A DNA stretch of 64,000 nt from Eutreptiella sp. 'Long Island Sound 2002' (GCA_964036045.1 OZ038382.1:129456556-129520555), one strand, 5' to 3'. Counted from the stretch's first letter, positions 45,061-57,504 are shown. The notes: generated by a model not told the origin, from the sequence alone. Translations and numbers: made by a program.

Positions 45061-47637
45061 GTGTATTTTTTGCACAAAAACGAACACGTATGGTTTGAGC
45101 TATACAAAAGCTGCTATTCGCAACTAGGTGGTGAATCTCATATTTCTCGCATACGGCCGATTTCGGATGGAATCAAGCCTGCATTGTCGATACAGGGGCT
45201 GGGAATTTCCAAATTTGAAGGGTGGGGGAGGGGATAACTCCGGAAAACATACTCTTTGTGGTATAGTTTGAAAAAAAGATAGCATTTTTGCGTGTAGCTG
45301 GTTTCATGATGTTTGGACCCCATAACATCCTAGGTGAGGCAAAGTGCCACAGCGTACCAATGCCGAGATGAGGCACATGCATCGCGAGCACAGCGCACAC
45401 TCTATCCCCACGTGCGCGCTGCGTGCACCATTCCTCTGACATACCTGTGTTTCTTGGTTTTAGCTGTGGAGAGCAAGAAAGGTGAACAACCATACCCCCA
45501 ACAAACGCAGCGGTGACAACCCTAGCGTTTTAACGAAATAAATCACACAAACACAATGCAAAAGTGTGTCATGACAGTAACATACCTGAGAGGCGGGTTG
45601 TCCGCCTGCTCTGTTGTTTGGCTACTTGTTACACTGTTGTTCCTAATGTTGGGTCCTAATGGGTTGGAAAAGCCTAGCTTTTTGTAGAGAACCTCTAGCT
45701 TATTGTACTTTAGAAAGCGTAAGCCAATAACTTGCAACATTGTTCACGAGACCAAACGCTTCAGACGATATGTGAATTTGCAGCTAACTCAAGGATGGCT
45801 CCACGCAATTGAATTCCTTTTGAATCATGGTTCGGTCATTTTACGCAACATTTTGAATTTTGGCCAAAACGGCCGTGTCGTAAAACGCCGTGCTCGAAGC
45901 TGATGAGGACTTGGTCTGGGAACCAAGGCATTATGAAATTAAAGACCTTGGAGGACATCCTGCATTGATTCTCTTATTTTTCAAGCTTATCCTTTATTTT
46001 ATATAATATTATCTTGTGGGCACACGACACATATTTTGATTTTGCAGACGCGTTCATGCATATGGGTTTGCCATGGGATCCAAGGGATATGGGCGCTGGA
46101 TTATCAACATTGTGGCCTAATTTTGACATTTTCCCCACTCCATGGGCAGTTCACATATGCCCCATTCTTCGTGTAGGAAGAGACCTGACCTGGCCTGTTG
46201 GAGTTTGTTGAGGAATGGTGCTTAGAGCGGCCAAATGTGCTTTTTTCCTTTTGTCTCTCTGTGGATATGGTGCTGCAGCCATATTCCCATGTTGTCCTTG
46301 TGTCCTTCTCACGAATTTTGCTGCTATGATCTTTGGTTGTGGCCTTTGTTGATTGGCTTGAATGAAATGAATTTCAAGTTAACTTAATGGCCGGGAGTTA
46401 ACTTGTACATCAAAGGTTTCACGTTAGATTACACGGAGGATAGGTGTACAATTTTGTGTGCATTTGCTGCCGTCGTCTTGCCTCACGGAATAGTGTGAAA
46501 GGGTGCAAGGGTTCACTAGATAGAAGCCCGTTTTGCCCATTCCCCACAAGAAGCTAGCGGATTGTTGGAGATTTGTAATCAAAAACCTGTGCATACATCC
46601 GGCAACAAAAAGCCAAAGAAGGTTGATAGCAGAGGTGTTCTTGCAAACCCCACACGCGAGTGTTGCGGAAGTTCTCCTAACATAAAGTGGACTAGTATGC
46701 ATAATGGATTGTTGATTGAGAAATACACAGAAAAAATCAGGGTATTTTCCAAAATATTAATTTGCAAAACGGAATGCCTTCGGAAAACAAATTCCTAAAG
46801 ACAGGTCATTTCCACAACTACCAGCTTCCCAACCCTGCACTGCCACCAGAAAGAATATCGAAAGTGATATCTAAGACCCCAAAAGACCTAACAACTTCTT
46901 GCTATGGGAGACCTGGAAACGTTGCGTATGAAGGCACTTGATGGGTACACTTTGCTCCACTAGCGGTTTTGAAAACAAAATCTATATGTTATTTGAAATA
47001 CCTCCTGGTGTAGAGTATCGGTTTCTTTGAAATGAACAAAACCTATTTTTGACGCATTGTATTGTAAAATGACTTAGAGTAAGAAAACGTCACTACCATG
47101 TCTTCCTTGGAGGACTTGATCCAGGCCAAGCCCGCCCTAAAAGCTTTTTGATGATGTGGAGACTAACTTAATCATTTTCATCACTCTTTTGAAGTTTAAA
47201 GTGCACTTTCTCAAAGTAACTAGGGGTCTAACCCTAGCCCCTCATGAAGCTCACCCCTACCAGTCAACTGAGCGGAGGTATCTTCCTTCATGGCGGTAAT
47301 ACCAAAATAAAGTAGGCACTTCATGCCGAAGGCCTTGTAGGTTAAGCCCAGTGGTCCCCCACCTCAAGAACCCTATACTCAACTGGTTCTACCACTTATT
47401 GTGGTTCTACCTTCTAAATGATTCTGAGTTCAGTTGCTTGGCCATGCTGGCCAAGCCATATCCTGTGTCTGGGCTAATTCCTATGCCCCAGAGTCCCAAC
47501 CAACTCCTTCTTATCCAAAAGAGTGCACATGAAGTGCTTGGTGCTACCTTGGAAGCCTGAGTCATCCAGGTTTTCACACAAAAATCATTTGTTTTATCCA
47601 TTTGTGATTGAATCTTTGTACTTAAGCCTACTTTGTA
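45061..47637. other. AT-rich single-copy DNA, no gene seen
   Basis: No open frame over about 130 codons, no recognisable motif, tRNA or repeat. A frame at 46,014-46,211 (+) and several on the other strand are not supported. Introns of an unseen gene cannot be excluded. Confidence 0.45.
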
Positions 47638-48833
47638 TAGGTAGGTAGGTAGGTCATCTCAGGTCTGGGATTGCCACCCAAGGGGCTCTTACCAAGGGAC
47701 TTTTGCTCGCCCACCAACAGGCCTACTTCACGTGCCCCCACAAAGCGGCTTTTCCACATGGGGGAAGGGCGTGGTTGCCGCGAGCAGTACCCTACTGCGG
47801 GTTCTGCCCAGAGAGGTAATCCATGTTCGACCAACTTCTCACATTCCTCTCCTTCGGCTGGATGATACGTGGGGGAGGGTCCCATAGCACATCCTCATCA
47901 GCCTCCGGATTCTGGGGCCCAGGGGCCAAGAGCGAGGCGAAGGCTCTGTCCTGTGGGCACCCCCACCTGGGTTGGTTTTCAGTAGGCGTGAGACGACTTG
48001 AAGAAGCACGGGCTACGGGACTCCCATGCCGCGACGTGTATTCACGCCTCCTGACTCGGTCGAGCTTGCGCTCTCTCGGGGGGCCAGGGGTGCGAAGTAG
48101 TTCGTTGCGGTTGGTTGGTCATTTGTATAATGGTAGAGTTGCGGCGTTGTGTTGTACCCGTTGGTATGGTCGTCAGGGGGCGTGGCGCACCATGGTGTCC
48201 CCCACCCGTGGGACGCCGTCCCCGTTTGAACCCTTGCATGTCCGGCTGGTTTGGTGTTGGCCGGCTTGCGTGTGGTCTGTTTATTGTCGGGTCGTTTTCT
48301 CTGCAGCAGTTTTGTTGGTACATGGTTGTGTTGGCCGCCTTACAGCCGGCTGGTTCCTCGTGCGGTCTATCGCGCTGCAGCCCGCGCCAGCGCAGCTGGA
48401 TGTTGTCCTGGTTGTCCTCTCCGTTAGTTCTGAGGTTTGTTGCGGCCGGCCTGTCCGATATGGCGGTCATTGTGTTGCGACCGGGGCGTGCCCGGCAAGT
48501 TGTTTTGGTTCGCTGTTGTCGTAGCCGCCAGTCGTCGGCTTGTCTGGGGTCGTGCGGTGGATCGTTTGGGCGTGGCTGGCCGCGTTTGGTCGCTGTATGC
48601 CGTCCCCTACGCTGTTTGTTTTCTGTTGGGTGTGTTTTATCGTGGCTTGTTTGTTTTTTAGGTTTCCAAAAACCAAAGGAGAAATGACAAAACAGGCACA
48701 ACAGGAAGAATCCTGCAGGCCACACGATGCAATTAAACGCTTAGGGTTGTTTATAACTCGCAATAGGGTTGTTGAAACGCTTAGGTTTGCTTTGCATTCC
48801 CTTCACTTCGGCATTCACACGATGAATGGTGAG
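47638..48833 (-). mobile_element. (CCTA)-tailed element D, about 1.2 kb, no satellite
   Basis: On the minus strand this segment ends in (CCTA)4 (plus-strand TAGG units at 47,638-47,653), preceded by a 3' region unlike the module at 7,625-8,017. It abuts the tail of composite E at 48,834. A minus-strand frame at 48,042-48,725 is rich in Arg, Thr, Gln and Pro and shows no domain. The tail and strand match the other composites, so a shared retrotransposition machinery is likely. No target-site duplication was found, and the 5' limit is inferred from the neighbour. Confidence 0.5.
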
Positions 48834-49424
48834 TAAGGTAGGTAAGCTCAGGAGGAGCACACCTTCTCGTTGAGTCAGTGTGGTTACACTGGTATAGATC
48901 TCGCCTCCCTTCCCTGCATGCGTGCACACGATGCAGTAAATGGATTTGACAGTAGGCCACGCGCTGTGCACGCGGTATGAACCCTTGCCAGGTTACCCAG
49001 GGCTTCGCCCTACGTTCCATAAGGGAACGGGCGGAGTCCTTAAGCTTGCTTGCTTGAAACTGGGTTCAGGAACAGTGTATTATAGGGCACACCAAGAAGC
49101 GTATAATACGTGGAGTGTGTCTTGGTTCCTCCGTCTTGAACCCAGTTCATTGGCCTCTGTTGTACGGGTGGGAGTGTCAGGGTGAACTGGTGCAGTCCCT
49201 TGAGCCGTGCTAACACATACGGCGCTGATCACACAATTAATTGACTGCGCCTCAGCCAGGAGTCGCGAGGGCAGTTCGACTCCATCGACATATGCGCTGT
49301 GCATGCCATATGTGCGCCCTTCCCCTCAAAGCCCTAGCAGGGAAATGTGTCGTGGCGTCCCTGTTAGGCCACAGTTGCTTAGCAGCGCTGTGTTCTCTTG
49401 TCCTCTTCACAGGGGGGTCATTAG
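48834..49424 (-). mobile_element. 3' module and degenerate CCTA tail of composite E
   Basis: On the minus strand, the 420-bp satellite is followed by about 575 bp of unique module and a short tail reading TTACCTACCTT (48,834-48,848). The module contains an inverted pair around a CTGGGTTCA-GAACCCAG segment near 49,063-49,150, and a core-like CAGCCAGGAGTCGCGAGGG at 49,253-49,271 on the plus strand. The layout satellite-module-CCTA tail matches copies A-C, with unrelated satellite and module sequence. Confidence 0.6.
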
Positions 49425-50643
49425 GACCCCACACCCACACACCCGCGCCCAAGGCATGTGGGTGACGGACCCCAACAGAACGCCCAGAGGGCGGGCAGTC
49501 GGGGGAGGGGGAGCGCCTGACCACAGACGCCCCTCACAACGGCGGAAGGCACCCCCCCCAGGGACACCCTTCCTCCACCCCCACAGCGAGCAACGCCGGC
49601 CCGCAAGGGCGCACCCTGTGGGGATTGGGCTGGGTCCCCACGCCCGCACCGACCGCACCCGGGACACACGGGTCGCGGAGCCCAGGCCGCCCGCTCCAGG
49701 GGACGGGTGGCCGGGTGAGGGACAGCGCCTGACACCAGACGCCCCTCACAACGCTGGCAGGCCAGCCCCCCCCCGGGGACAGCCCTCGTCCACCCCCGCG
49801 GCACGCAGCCCCCACAGGGCATGCAGGCCAAGGGGACAGTGTTGGGCCCCCACACCCACACACCGACGCCCACAGCACGTGGGTGGCGGACCCCAACAGC
49901 CCGCCCAGTGGGCGGGCAGTCAGGGGAGGGACAGCGCCTGACCTCAGACGCCCCTCACAATGGTGGAAGGCACCCCCCCCGGGGACGCCCTTCCGCCACC
50001 CCCACAGCGAGCAACGCCGGCCCGCAAGGGCGCATGCTGTGGGGTTGGTGCTGGGTCCGCATGCCCGCACCAACCGCACCCGGGACACACGGGTCGCGGA
50101 ACCCCGGCTGTCCGCTCCAGAGGACGGGCGGCCGGGGGAGTGACAGTGCCTGACACCAGACGCCCCTCACAACGGTGGCAGGCCACCCCCCCTGGGGACG
50201 GCCCCCAACGACCCCCGCGGCACGCAGCGCCCACAGGGCATGCATGCCAAGGGGACAGTGTTGGGCCCCCACACCCACACACCCGCGCCCACAGCAAGTG
50301 GGTGGCGGACCCCAACAGCCGGCCCAGTGGGGGAGGGACAGCGCCTGACCTCAGACGCCCCTCACAATGGTGGAAGACACCCCCCCCGGAAAGCCCTTCT
50401 GCCAACCCCACAGCGAGCAACGCCGGCTCGCAAGGGCGCACACTGTGGGGTCGGTGCTGGGTCCCCACGCCCGCACCGACCGCACCCGGGACACACGGGT
50501 CGCGGAACCCTGGCTGCCCGCTCCAGAGGACGGGCATCCGGGGGAGGGACAGCGCCTGACACCTGACGCCCCTCACAAGGGTGGCAGGCCTACCTCCCCG
50601 GGAACGGCCCCCCACCACCCCCGCGGCAGGCAGCCCCTACAGG
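49425..50643. repeat. 420-bp satellite made of two related halves, block 1
   Basis: The phrase GACAGTGTTGGGCCCCCACAC recurs at about 49,838 and 50,257 (period about 419 bp). Each unit has two halves of about 210 bp marked by GGGAGGGACAGCGCCTGAC, one followed by CTCAGACGCCCCTCACAATGG and one by ACCAGACGCCCCTCACAACGG. The array breaks at 50,643 and resumes, in the same register, at 62,851, with the LINE between. The long frames on both strands are artefacts. Confidence 0.9.
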
Positions 50644-50667
50644 TTTGAGGTTTGAGGTTTGATTTTG
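50641..50667 (-). repeat. LINE 3' tail of heptamers (CCTCAAA)n
   Basis: Plus strand reads three AGGTTTG units then ATTTTG. A short repeat at the 3' junction of a LINE is the usual mark of target-primed reverse transcription. It differs from the CCTA tails of the composites, so this LINE is not obviously the one that moves them. Confidence 0.6.
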
Positions 50668-53010
50668 CGGGTACTAGACGCCTTTCGGCCCCGGGGGGCC
50701 ACCTGGTCGGGCCAGGTGATATCCTCCCCACCGGGTCCTAGTGGGGGGCCCTCAGAGACGCACCTTCTGCCTGGTGGCGGAGTCCCCTGGGTTCACAGAG
50801 CTCAGAGCCCCGTCCTTCCCCGGCGTCCCCGTTTCACCACTCCCCGGTCAGTGCATCAATTCGCAGCTGTGGCTGCGGGCGCTTACCCACTGCGTCGCCC
50901 CCCTAATGCGTGGTCGCCCGGGGCGCTGGCGCCGCCGGGCCCGTGCTACTGGCTTGTCGCCAGTGGGACCCCCTTGGGCTGACGCGGTGGCTGCCTAGCC
51001 TAGGGGTTGGGGTGTGGCGCTGTGCGCCACTACTGCCTTGGCGGGTGCAGTGCCACGTCTGTGTGTGCGCGGCGCTCGCGGCCGGTTCGGGGGGTTCGGG
51101 CCGGTACCTGGCGTCGTGTCTCTCCCGTTTCCCCCTCCCCGCCCCGCGTGTTCCGCGCTGCGTGTGGCGGGCCGTCCTGTCCGGGTGTCCCTTACCCTCG
51201 CTCGCTGGTACGCCACTCCACGCGGTCTGTGCGTTCCGCGCGCTCGGTCCGGTTGCTCTTCCGGTAGTCCCCGCGTGTCCTCCTCGTGTGTGTGCGCTCG
51301 CGCTCTCGCGGTGTCCGCCCCCCCCGCCGGGTGGTGTGGCGTGCGCATCTCGCGTGGTCCCGGCACTGGGCGCTGGTAGGGCCGTTCCACGTGGTCCGTG
51401 CCCCTCCGCGTGTCCTGCCCCGGTCCCTTGCACCGTCTGGCGTGCTTGGGGGCGGAGTGGACCGGTCCCGTTTCCCCCCTACTTGGCTTGGGGTTGTGGG
51501 GGTGGCGGCAGGGCGTCCCCGGGGGGGGTGCCTTCTACCGTTGCGTGGGGCGTCTGGGGTCATGCGCTCCCCCTCCCCCGGCTGCCCGTCCACTGGGCGG
51601 GCTGTCGGGGTCCGCGATCCACGTGTTGTGGGCGCGGGCGTGCGGGTGTGGGGGTCCTGCTCTGTCCCTGTGGGGGCTGCGCGCCGCGGGGCGGGTCGGT
51701 GGCGTTCATATGCTGGGGGGCGGGCTGGGGGGGGGGGGGGGGCGCCGTACCCCCCGTTTGTGCGGCCGGGGCGGGGCCTGTAGGGCGGGGGGTCGCTCTG
51801 CCTCATTCCGTCCCTCTGCCTTCCCTGGGCAGGCAACAAAGCGGGCGTCACTGGCGTTGTGCTGTCCATGGGGGGCGTGGCCCCCCATACCGCTCCGGTT
51901 CGTGCTCACCCGGCTTCTCTGGGTACGATCTGTGCGGCGTCCCGGTGCGCAGGCCCGGGCTTGCTTGTTCTTCGCGGCCCCCATGGGAGCCGGCGGCTGG
52001 GGCGGGGGGGCGGGTCGCACTCCGGCTCCCCTCTCGGGCGGGGGGGACCACCCCCCCTGCCTTGGGGGGTGGGGGCCGGGGCCCCCGCGGCTGGCGGGCC
52101 AGTGGGGGGGCGTGGGGGGGGGGGGTGTCGCGCCGCGGCCTCCCTGCTCTCCTCCCGGGCGGCGGCCTGCGGTACTCCATCCTGGCCCTCTCCGTGTCGC
52201 CGACGCGTTCCCTTCCCGCGTGCGCGTGCGGTCGGGGCTGAAGCGTTGCCCCGGGGTGGGGGGGGGTGAGGGGCGGCCCGTGGACCGCTCCCCCGGGGGC
52301 CCCAGCAGACCTGAACCCCCCCCCTGTCATCCCGGAGTGGGCTGTGGTTACGGGAGCGTCATCTGGGGCGCGGCCTCCTTCCTGTTCCGCTGTGCGCGTT
52401 GCTCCGGCATGCCGGTGTGGGGTCGCGGGAGCAGGTCCAGCCGCCGTTCCCCTTACCGCGTCGCCGTCCCTTCTGGGGGGGGGGGCGCCCCCCCGGCCCT
52501 GGGGGGGCGGAGGGCCGCGCCTGTGGCTCCCCAGCTGGGGTGGATGCGGGGGGGGGGGTGGGGGGGCCGCCCCTCCGCCCGCTCTCGGGCCTGTGTGGGA
52601 GGGGGGGGGGGGAGTCGGGGGGGCCCTTTGGTCCCCTGGCGACGCCTCTTGACGGCCGGGGGGGGGGGCGGCATGGCAGTCCTGGCCCCGGGGGCCAGCC
52701 ACTGGCTGGGGGGTCGCGCCCTTCCCCCGCCCCCCTCTACTTAGAGCCGGATCCTCGTGCAGGCCCTCGCTGGGGCCCCTCATCCCCCGGCCGTTGTCGC
52801 GCGGCGCTGGCCGGCCGCGGGTGGCCGTGAGGGTTAGCGGTCAGTGGTTAGCGGGCTGCGAGGCAGCAGGTTCCCCCCCGCGCTCGTTGTCTCCGCACTC
52901 CCTTTCGCGGGAGGTGGCACGCCCTCTTGCGTCGTGCCGTACCGTGGGGGGGGCGTGGGTCGGGGGGCCCAGTCCCCCCCCCGACTCTCTCGTATCTGCC
53001 GTCTGGGCCA
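50668..53010. other. very GC-rich 3' region of the LINE with one inverted satellite half-unit
   Basis: Long G and C runs (for example near 51,731, 52,110 and 52,540), and no domain on either strand. At about 51,490-51,670 the minus strand carries one unit related to the 420-bp satellite (the plus strand shows the reverse complement of its GACGCCCC..CAACGG..GGAAGGCACCCCCC core), inverted relative to the two main blocks. The rest is probably 3' untranslated sequence. Confidence 0.5.
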
Positions 53011-54250
53011 TCACCTGCGCCGCCGCTTGTGTGGGGGCTGGGGCTGTGGCGGCAGCGGGTTGTGCCGGCGGTAGCGCCAGTGGGCGAGGGCGCTGCGCAA
53101 AGCCCGGGGGAGCCAGTTGTTGGCGTCCGCATCCGTGATGCGGAGCACCGCTTTCCCATCCAGGAGGGCCGGCCACGTCAGCTCCCTGTCGGGCCACGCC
53201 GCCCGGATCACTGACCTGAGGACCCTCTCATGGTCCTCTGGGGCTGCCCACCCCCCCGGGGGTACCTCTCGGTTTCCTCTTTCTCTCCGGAGGAGCACGG
53301 CATTGAAGGGCGGGTTCCTCGACCTCCTGGAGGTCCCCTGGTTGGCCCAGCACAACCACCCGTACACCTCCCCCACCAGGGGGAGGGTCTCCTCCCCGAG
53401 AGGGTCTCGGACCGCGCCCCAGTCCCAGTCCGATGGCCGGCTCTCCTCTGCCCCCCGTGCCGGCCCCCCTCGCTGCCCCTGCGCCTGCGGCGCCGATGCC
53501 GCGCCCCGTCCCCCCTTCGCCGAGGCCATCCGCGCAGGCTCCGCCCTCGGCGCGGGGGGGCTGGCTGTTGCTGGTGTTGTGGGGGTTGGGGGGGGACGAG
53601 CTCGCCGGCGTCAGGGTCCATGTTGTAGAGGTGGTGGTGGTGGTGGTGGTGGTGGTGGTGGGTGTGGTGTGCCGGCATCTGTTGGATGCCGGGGGGGATG
53701 CACCTCACCGGCTGCATATCCGGCTGCGGGGGCGCCCCGCCCTCTGCCCCCCTCCCTTCGTCCCGTCCTCCCCCCTTGGCTCCCATGCCCCGTCCCGCCT
53801 GTCCCTTGGGGCCCGCGGCGCCCTTGCCCTTGCCCTTGTGCCCCTTTCCAGCCCCCTGCCCGTGTCGCGGGTCCCGCCTCCTGTCCCCCACGCCCTGGCC
53901 CTGCCCGCTCTCCCACCTCCCCTCGCCCTGCCCCCTGCGCCTGGGCTCCCTGCCCGTGTCCCTGCGCGCCCTTCCCGTGCCCTGGCCCCTTCCTGGCCCC
54001 CTGCCCCGAGTCGCGCCGTCCGCTGCCTGCGCTCTGCTCCCCCCCGCTGCTGCGCCCTTCCTGGACCACTCGCCGGGCGTCCTGCTGCCTTTGCAGCTGC
54101 GGCAGCGTGACGCCCGGCCCCGAGCGCTCGCGCGTCGGAGGGCGGACGTGCCGCTCCCGCCCCGGGGGGAAGGGCTTTGGGGGGAGCGGCTTTGGGGGGG
54201 CTGGTGTGGGTGTGGGTGGGGTTGGCGTCGGCGCGGTACTTCGCGATCTC
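53011..54250 (-). pseudogene. LINE C-terminal coding region ending in a basic tail
   Basis: 53,011-53,529 is a convincing protein segment: VYGWLCWANQGTSRRSRNPPF, HERVLRSVIRAAWPD, and a C-terminus QPPHKRRRR followed by a stop. Upstream (53,530-54,250) lie Gly/Lys/Gln-rich low complexity and a run of His codons from the GGT repeat at about 53,629-53,660. It is colinear with the RNase H and zinc finger further upstream, though frames change. Function unknown; the basic end suggests nucleic-acid binding or nuclear targeting. Confidence 0.5.
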
Positions 54251-55060
54251 CCTGCCCACTGCTGCTGCTGCGGCGGCCGCCGGCAAGGCGTCCGTGGCCC
54301 GTGCGGGGTTCTCCCCCCGCTTGCTCGGCGTGCTGGGGGTCGCGGCGTGGCCGGCCGAGGCGGTGTCGCGGCCCGCCGGGGTCGCGGCCGCAGCCCCTCG
54401 CGCGCCCTCCTCGCTCTCCTTCGCTGCTGTGGCGGCCTCCGACGGGGCGCCTGTGGCCCGTGCGGGGTCCGCCACCCGCTTTCGCGGTGTGCTGGGGGCC
54501 GCGGCGTGGTCAACTGAGGCGGTGGTGCGGCCCACCGGGGCCGCGGTTGCAACCCCTCGCGCGCCCTCCTCGTTCTCCTCTGCTGCCGCGGCAGCCGCCG
54601 GCGAGGCGCCCGTGGCCCGTGCGGGGTCCGTCTCCCGCGTTCGCGGCGTGCTGGGGGTCCCGGCGTGGCCAGCCGAGGCGGTGTCGCGGCCCGTCGGGGT
54701 TGCGGCCGCAGCCCCTCGCGCGCCCTCCTCGCTCTCTCTCGCTGCTGTGGCGGCCGCTGACGAGGCGCCCGTGGCCCGTGCGGGGTCCGCTCCTCGCTTT
54801 CGCGGCGTGCCCGGGGCCGCAGCGTGGTCGGCTGAGGCGGTGGTGCGGCCCGCCGGGGCCGCGGTCGCCATCCCTCGCGCGCCCCTCTTGCTCTCTTTTG
54901 CGACTGCGGCAGCCCTCGGCGATGCGCCCGGTTCCCGCGCCGGGGCTGCCCCCCGTGTTGGCAGCGTGCCGGGGGCCGCGGTCGGGGCCGCGGCGTGGCT
55001 CGCTGGGGCTGCGGTCTCCGCTTCCTGCGCGTCTGGGGCCCCCTCTCAGGGCGGGGCGGC
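54251..55060 (-). repeat. 159-bp in-frame repeat, about five copies (53-residue protein repeat)
   Basis: The phrase GTGGCCCGTGCGGGG recurs at 54,293, 54,452, 54,611 and 54,770, exactly 159 bp apart each time, and a diverged fifth copy lies near 54,929. A period divisible by three keeps the minus-strand frame, which reads as a repeat with ADPARATGA, SEEGARG and a basic STPRKR patch resembling an AT-hook-like or linker sequence. Odd and even copies differ in the same positions, so the real unit may be a dimer. Confidence 0.75.
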
Positions 55061-56600
55061 GGGGCTGGCTGCTTGGGCGGCGGAAGCGGTCATCTCGGCT
55101 GGCTCAGGCTCCCGGGCCGGCGGCGGCGGCCCGACCAGCACCGCCGCCTCCGCCAGCCTCTGCTCCTCGCGCTCCGCGAGGGTCTCCCCCGTCCACTCCG
55201 GGGAGGAGACGGGGGAGCGGGAGCGGGACCGGCGGTGGTGGCGGTCGTCCCGCTGTGGGGACCCATCGGAGTCTGCCATCACTGTTACCCTGGTAGGCAT
55301 GCGTGGTGGCAGGCGCGCCCTTCCCACTACCTCCTGGTGCATCAGTGCCGTGCCGTGGGCAGTGCCGTGTGGTGCTCTGCGGGGGGGAGGGGGGGAGGGG
55401 GAGGGGGGCCGGCTGTGGCGTCAGCCCCGCAAGGCCGGGGGCCTGCGGCCATCCACCGGCACCCGGAGGGGAGGCGGGGGAGCCATGCGGCCCACGCGTT
55501 GCGCCATAGCTCCCAGTCTGGGGCGGGGCCCAGGGCCCTGGGCCCCAGGGGGTCGTCGAGCGGTGTCGGGGGCAGCCGCACCAGGTGGACCCCCGTAACG
55601 GCGGTGACCTCCTGTGTTCGCAGGAAGGTGTGTACTCCGTCCCGCGCCGCGGGCGCCGGGAAGGGGGGGCGGGGTACGGGTGTTGCCCCATAGAGGTGGG
55701 TGGGGGTGATCCCCAGGATCCGCCCCGGGTCGCCGCGGGTCGCGACGACGAGGAGGAGCGGGGGGGTGCCAGGGCACTCTTGCCAGAGGACCTGCCCCCT
55801 GTGGTGGGCACCCCTGGTTCTGCAGAGGGGGGGGGACAGGTTTGGGTTAGCCCAGCCGCGGGGCGCGTGCGTCGCCGGCGCGAGGGCGGGGCACCAAGTG
55901 GGCTCCCTGGAGAACGCCTCGCAGACGACGGCGTACGAGGGGGTAGGCCTGGTGCCGTCATCCACCGGGTTGGTCGACCGGGAGCAGCAGACGCCTCGTC
56001 CGCGCCTTCCACGAACACCGTGACCTCGCCCACCTCCCGGTCCTCGTCCGCCGGGTGTAGAAGGTGGAGCGCCGCATCCAGCTCGGACACTCCTCCCGGG
56101 TACGTGGCCCGCGCCTGGTTCAGGTACGGGGCCGTGTCCCCGGGGTAGCGCGTCCTGAGGGCGTGCAGCAGGGCTGGGGCGCTGCTGCGGAGGAACATGG
56201 CAGACCCTGCTCCCGTCAGCCGCAGGGCGTCCCCCATGGACAGGGGCCGGCCCGACCGATTGGACTCGCGCCACTCCATCCAGTGCCCATAGAGGGCCGC
56301 CTCCGGGCTGATGAGCCGCGGCTGGACAACGTTCACGATCCGGTGCATTGCCGGGAGCAGCGTAGGGGCCCCCGCTCCGTTCAGGGCGCGGACGGCCGGG
56401 AGGGCGGTCTCGTTGAGGAAAGCCCTCGCACTGCCCTCCAGGTCACACCGTGCGGCAGCGTGTGCTTCGTGTGCCCCCCCCACCGCGTCCGCCACCAGGA
56501 CCCGGACGGCCGCCTCCTGCGCTCTGCGGCGGGCCCCGGTGTGTCCCGGCCCATCCCCCCGTCGGCGTGGCATGGTGCTGCGGGCTCTGCAAAGGGCGGC
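55061..56600 (-). pseudogene. LINE-encoded protein segment of unknown function
   Basis: 55,104-56,573 reads LNETALPAVRALNGAG, ALYGHWMEWRESN and APYLNQARATYPGG. A second frame (55,342-56,274) then gives VVCEAFSREPTWCPAL, GRILGITPTHLYGATP and LWRNAWAAWLPRLP, so one frameshift lies near 55,990. Composition is that of a folded protein rather than a random GC-rich frame. No family recognised. It follows the zinc-finger domain on the same strand and may be an additional C-terminal domain of the LINE or ORF1 of a second element. Confidence 0.5.
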
Positions 56601-57504
56601 GGCGGGTGGGGGTTAGGGTGCGAACACGTGCGACAGGTGCGCAACGGATGTGGGGTCCCGCAGGTGCACGTGTATCCACAGAAGGGCAGCGCCCGCGGGG
56701 CCCGCTTGTTCGTGCGAGGGGGTGTGTGCCCCCTCGATGCGCCGGCGCAGGGCCTCCTCCTCTGTGCCCCTGCGCGGGCCTGCGGGAGGTTCGGGCCAGG
56801 GGCACGCGGCTACCTGGGCGCACCGCGCGCACCTGTTGGCGCCTGTCGATGCTGCGGAGGACACCGTGTCACATTCCCCGCAGAGTCGGCAGGTGTGTGG
56901 AAGGTGGGAGGGCGGCGACCAAGGGTCGAGATGGCGGAGCCACAGGTCGTCCCACCTCCGTCAGAGGGGTTCCCGGATCTCCAGCAGGCGGGCGCGGACG
57001 CGGCACCGGTAGTCCTTGCCAAGCGTCTTCCGCTGGACCTCCTGCCACGTGTCGTCGGGGAGGATCCCGTGGTCGTGGAAGGCGGCGATGAGGTTGTCCC
57101 ACGCCAGGCGGGGGTGCCCCTGGGGGGGGCTCGCCATGTACACGTGGCGCCCAGTGAGGTGGGGCGTCAGCGCATCCCATCGGCACCCGTTCGCGGTGTC
57201 TCTGTGGAGGAGGGCCAGCAGGGTGCCGTCCGCGACTGCCTCCCACCCAACTCGCAGCCCTTCGCAGCTGTCTAGCTCCCAGTCCCCAGTCCCCAGTCCA
57301 TCCCGTTTGCGGCCCCGGGGCCGCCTGCAGCCATTCCCCCGTCGCCGCGTCCCACGGGTGGTCAGGCCCCGCCCCGCGGATCATGGTGGGACTCGGCCGG
57401 GTGTCTGGCCCCCATCCCTGGAGCGGGATGGCGGCGTATCGTTGCGCACGGGTCTCCGGGGCGCGCGTGGCGGCGCACCACCGGCTCCACTTGCGCACCC
57501 ACTC
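56601..57504 (-). pseudogene. LINE-encoded region with a cysteine-rich motif
   Basis: After an in-frame TAG at 57,505, the same frame continues EWVRKWSRWCAAT and PLQGWGPDTRPSP. Another frame gives HVYMASPPQGHPRLAW, ILPDDTWQEVQRKTLGKDYRC. Near 56,860 comes a cysteine-rich stretch, CRLCGECDTVSSA then CARCAQVAAC, spaced like a zinc-binding site. At least two indels are needed to join the pieces. Role unknown. Confidence 0.5.

Noticed and set aside
48042-48725. 227-codon minus-strand ORF with a hydrophobic start
   Set aside because: Codon usage follows the local base skew, no motif is seen, and it lies in the 3' part of a CCTA-tailed element.
50910-52830. Plus-strand ORFs of 400 or more codons in the GC-rich region
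   Set aside because: Overlapping open frames on both strands, long homopolymers and no domain; typical of 70-80 percent GC DNA.
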